Origin: Thiobacillus thioparus DSM 505
GTDB lineage: Bacteria > Pseudomonadota > Gammaproteobacteria > Burkholderiales > Thiobacillaceae
Direction: 5' to 3'
DNA length: 64,000 bases
NCBI RefSeq assembly: GCF_000373385.1
Contig: NZ_KB891316.1
Location: forward strand, 248,001-312,000
The translations under genes and the position numbers were made by a program. Each line of letters opens with the position of its first letter. Position 1 is the first letter of the stretch. Positions 62,133-64,000 of the stretch are shown piece by piece. The notes beneath the pieces are model-generated. The model was not told where the DNA came from, did not search any database, and saw nothing but the letters and a program-made list of their open reading frames with translations.

Positions 62133-63862
62133 CCGGCATTCCTGCGCATGGTGCCGGCGTTTTCCGCCCAGCCGCCACCGCTCGACAGCGGCACATCCAG
62201 CAGGGCCGGCGGCGCGACGCCCAGCAGACGATACAGTTCGCGCAACTGGGTTCGATACAACTGCTCGAAGTCGCTCACGCTGCTTGCCGGGTTGTAGTCG
62301 CCGAACCACCAGAACCAGTCCGATCCCTCGCAAACGGCGAGCTGGCGGGTGGCCATCGCCAATTGATCGACATTCAGTTTCCCGGACGCCACCACGCTGT
62401 CGTAGGCCTGCTTGGCGGCAACCAGATAATCCCAGCCGCGATTCTTGTCGTTCGAGCCGATCCAGGTCGAAAAGCTGCCGTACACCCAGCTGCCGGCCGC
62501 CAGCCGCTTCATCGGTTTCGACGGGATGTGCGCGACCTGTTCGGCAAAGGTCCCGATCTTGAGCGTGGGATGGTTGGACAGCACCGCATACAGGGAATTC
62601 AGGAAATGATGGCCGTTGTCGGGGTAATACTCCCAGGCATTCTCGCCGTCGAGAATGATCGAGACGACATGTCGGTTCGCCTCCTTGCCGAAAAAGGTGG
62701 CGATGTTTTCCAGATGTTGGACAAAGTCACCCACCGCGTCGTCGGCGTGCCAGTCGCTGTACTTGAAGCCGATCAGATCCGACAGGCCGTCGTCGCGAAA
62801 GAAGACCCGCGTCTTGAAGCCGTCGACCTGGGCTGGCGAGAACAGCGCACGCTTGGTTTGCGTCTGCTCTGGCGGGCATCCCGACTTGTCGCAGCTGTTG
62901 CGCCACACGCCCTCGCCCGACGCTGTCCAGGAAAAATTCATTTTGTCGAGCTGGGCCAGCGCATCCTCGCTGACACCGCCTTCCGACAGCCACACGCCGG
63001 ACGGCTTCATGCCGAAATAGCGCTCGAACACCTCGACACCATGCGCCAAATGCCAGCGCGAACGCTCCGCCCCGCCCGGATAGCCGGGCGCATCTGGTAC
63101 GGGAGCGTCAGGCATTGCATCGCGCAGGTTGGAGAAATCGTTCAGCAGGGGCACGATGGGATGGCCATAAGGGGTCATCGACAACTCGATCTGGCCGCGT
63201 TGGGCAAGCGCGCGATAACGCGGAATCAGCCCGGCGATGCAGTTCTGAATCAGGTGCAGCAGCTCATGACGGTCGGCTGCCGAATAATTCCTTTCCTGTG
63301 CCATCAAGCGCCGTACCAGCGGCAGCTGCCTGAGCGAATGCCCCAGCCAGACGAGGTGATACCAGGTCAGCAGATCGAGGAAATACTGCTCGGACAGATA
63401 ACCCATCAGCCAGGGAAGACCGGCGCTGTCGCCACTCGTCTCATCGGTCACGCCGATCATGCTCAGCAGGCGATGGAAGGCCGGATACGGATGGATCATG
63501 CGCGCCGCGTTGCAACGCTGGCAATCCCGCACGATGCGCAGGCGGCTGGCGGCATCCGACGGGATGCGCTCGACGCCGGACAGCAGATTCAGCATGTGGT
63601 CCTGGGTGGGTTTGCCGTGCTTCAGCAACACGTCGAGTTGCTGGGCATAATCATCCAGCTGCTCCAGGAGCACCGGCGCAAAGTTGACCACCGTACGCAT
63701 CTCCGGGTAGCGCTCCAGATGCGCGGCCATGTCGCTGTAATCCTTGATGCCATGCAGGTACACCCAGGGCAGATGGTAGGCGCCCTTGAGGCCCTCCCGG
63801 TAATACGGCTGGTGCATGTGCCAGCACAGCACCACATTGAGCGATTTAGCCGTCGTAGTCAT
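62129..63862 (-). CDS. Glycoside hydrolase family 57 alpha-glucanase
   Basis: A 577-residue GH57 enzyme without a signal peptide. The family regions are visible: [10 protein letters not shown] at the N-terminus, [17 protein letters not shown] (motif 3, likely nucleophile Glu), and [17 protein letters not shown] (motif 4, likely acid/base Asp), with the middle and helical C-terminal domain up to ~570. Relatives include amylases, branching enzymes and amylopullulanases. Its operon place suggests action on glycogen; whether it hydrolyses or transfers is unknown. Overlaps glgC by 17 nt and malQ by 4. Confidence 0.9.
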   Translation of the reverse strand: MTTTAKSLNVVLCWHMHQPYYREGLKGAYHLPWVYLHGIKDYSDMAAHLERYPEMRTVVNFAPVLLEQLDDYAQQLDVLLKHGKPTQDHMLNLLSGVERIPSDAASRLRIVRDCQRCNAARMIHPYPAFHRLLSMIGVTDETSGDSAGLPWLMGYLSEQYFLDLLTWYHLVWLGHSLRQLPLVRRLMAQERNYSAADRHELLHLIQNCIAGLIPRYRALAQRGQIELSMTPYGHPIVPLLNDFSNLRDAMPDAPVPDAPGYPGGAERSRWHLAHGVEVFERYFGMKPSGVWLSEGGVSEDALAQLDKMNFSWTASGEGVWRNSCDKSGCPPEQTQTKRALFSPAQVDGFKTRVFFRDDGLSDLIGFKYSDWHADDAVGDFVQHLENIATFFGKEANRHVVSIILDGENAWEYYPDNGHHFLNSLYAVLSNHPTLKIGTFAEQVAHIPSKPMKRLAAGSWVYGSFSTWIGSNDKNRGWDYLVAAKQAYDSVVASGKLNVDQLAMATRQLAVCEGSDWFWWFGDYNPASSVSDFEQLYRTQLRELYRLLGVAPPALLDVPLSSGGGWAENAGTMRRNAG

Positions 63863-64000
63863 TCTGCAGTCTCGCGTAAAGGTTCTGGCCGAGCATCGCG
63901 GGCGTCACCAGCACGATGCCCTCGGGCGTGACGTGGAAGCGCTTGGCGTCTTCCACCAGGTCCTCGCCGATGACCATGCCGTCCGGGATGACCGTCCCCT
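63846..64000 (-). CDS. glgC: Glucose-1-phosphate adenylyltransferase, C-terminal end only
   Basis: The last ~51 residues of a protein whose N-terminus lies outside the window: [36 protein letters not shown]... This is the characteristic GlgC C-terminus (IGED...DA.RF.V...G.VLVTP.ML). GlgC makes ADP-glucose, the substrate of GlgA, and is the regulated step. It is the first gene of the visible operon; its end overlaps the GH57 start. Confidence 0.9.
   Translation of the reverse strand, partial: GTVIPDGMVIGEDLVEDAKRFHVTPEGIVLVTPAMLGQNLYARLQNDYDG

Overview
The window reads as one contiguous stretch of chromosome from a GC-rich betaproteobacterium. The best fit is an autotrophic, sulfur-oxidising, denitrifying lineage such as Thiobacillus or its relatives. 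That placement rests on gene content and the style of the proteins (NsrR with quinol-type NO reductase, Rnf complex, DUF2173, CcoI/CcoS, hrcA-nadK-recN order, a GH57-containing glycogen operon), not on any marker phylogeny. Base composition and codon style look even throughout. I see no rRNA, transposase, integrase, phage gene or CRISPR array.

Layout. 0-6 kb: a DUF2173 gene cut by the window edge, RDD and DUF6231 membrane/hypothetical genes, an SseB-like gene, a solitary GlcD-type FAD oxidase, three tRNA genes (Ala-GGC, Glu-TTC, Arg-CCT), a membrane-anchored peroxiredoxin and a diguanylate cyclase. 6-13 kb: a minus-strand run of CbiM-like permease, hrpA and a phosphatidyltransferase, then a YecA-like gene, a HAD phosphatase and a PDC-sensor protein. 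13-23 kb is the respiratory/redox block: nsrR divergent from norB with a matching operator, then rnfABCDGE, a small basic ORF, nth and DUF1841, almost all overlapping. 23-29 kb: an HDOD / degenerate receiver / GGDEF protein, and a Pat-like protein acetyltransferase divergent from a histone-deacetylase-like gene. 29-33 kb is the loosest, most accessory part: a methyltransferase, DUF2059, a DUF1326-DUF2182 pair and two small c-type cytochromes.

33-44 kb is housekeeping: SNase-like nuclease, recN, nadK, a remarkable palindrome with mirrored promoters, hrcA, hemH, small hypotheticals, yjdM, folA, thyA, a lipoprotein-like metallopeptidase and the N-end-rule transferases bpt and aat. 44-54.5 kb: OmpW, ccoI-ccoS, a DsbA-family protein, a lipoprotein cyclophilin, a BtuCD-type importer, then the coupled chain pcnB-folK-deoxynucleoside kinase-panB-panC and panD with its own promoter. 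54.5-64 kb is a minus-strand glycogen operon glgC-GH57-malQ-glgB-glgA-glgP, with most junctions overlapping by a few bases.

How the genes fit together. NsrR senses NO and controls norB. Rnf couples ferredoxin/NADH redox to the ion gradient or, Rsx-like, keeps redox sensors reduced. The Pat/HDAC pair could set and remove protein acetylation in response to acetyl-CoA state. The glycogen operon covers ADP-glucose synthesis, polymerisation, branching and breakdown. No wholly new system is obvious. The most interesting signals are the heptad-repeat palindrome that apparently builds two near-leaderless promoters for nadK and hrcA, the divergent acetylation/deacetylation gene pair, and the receiver domain that has lost its phospho-acceptor.
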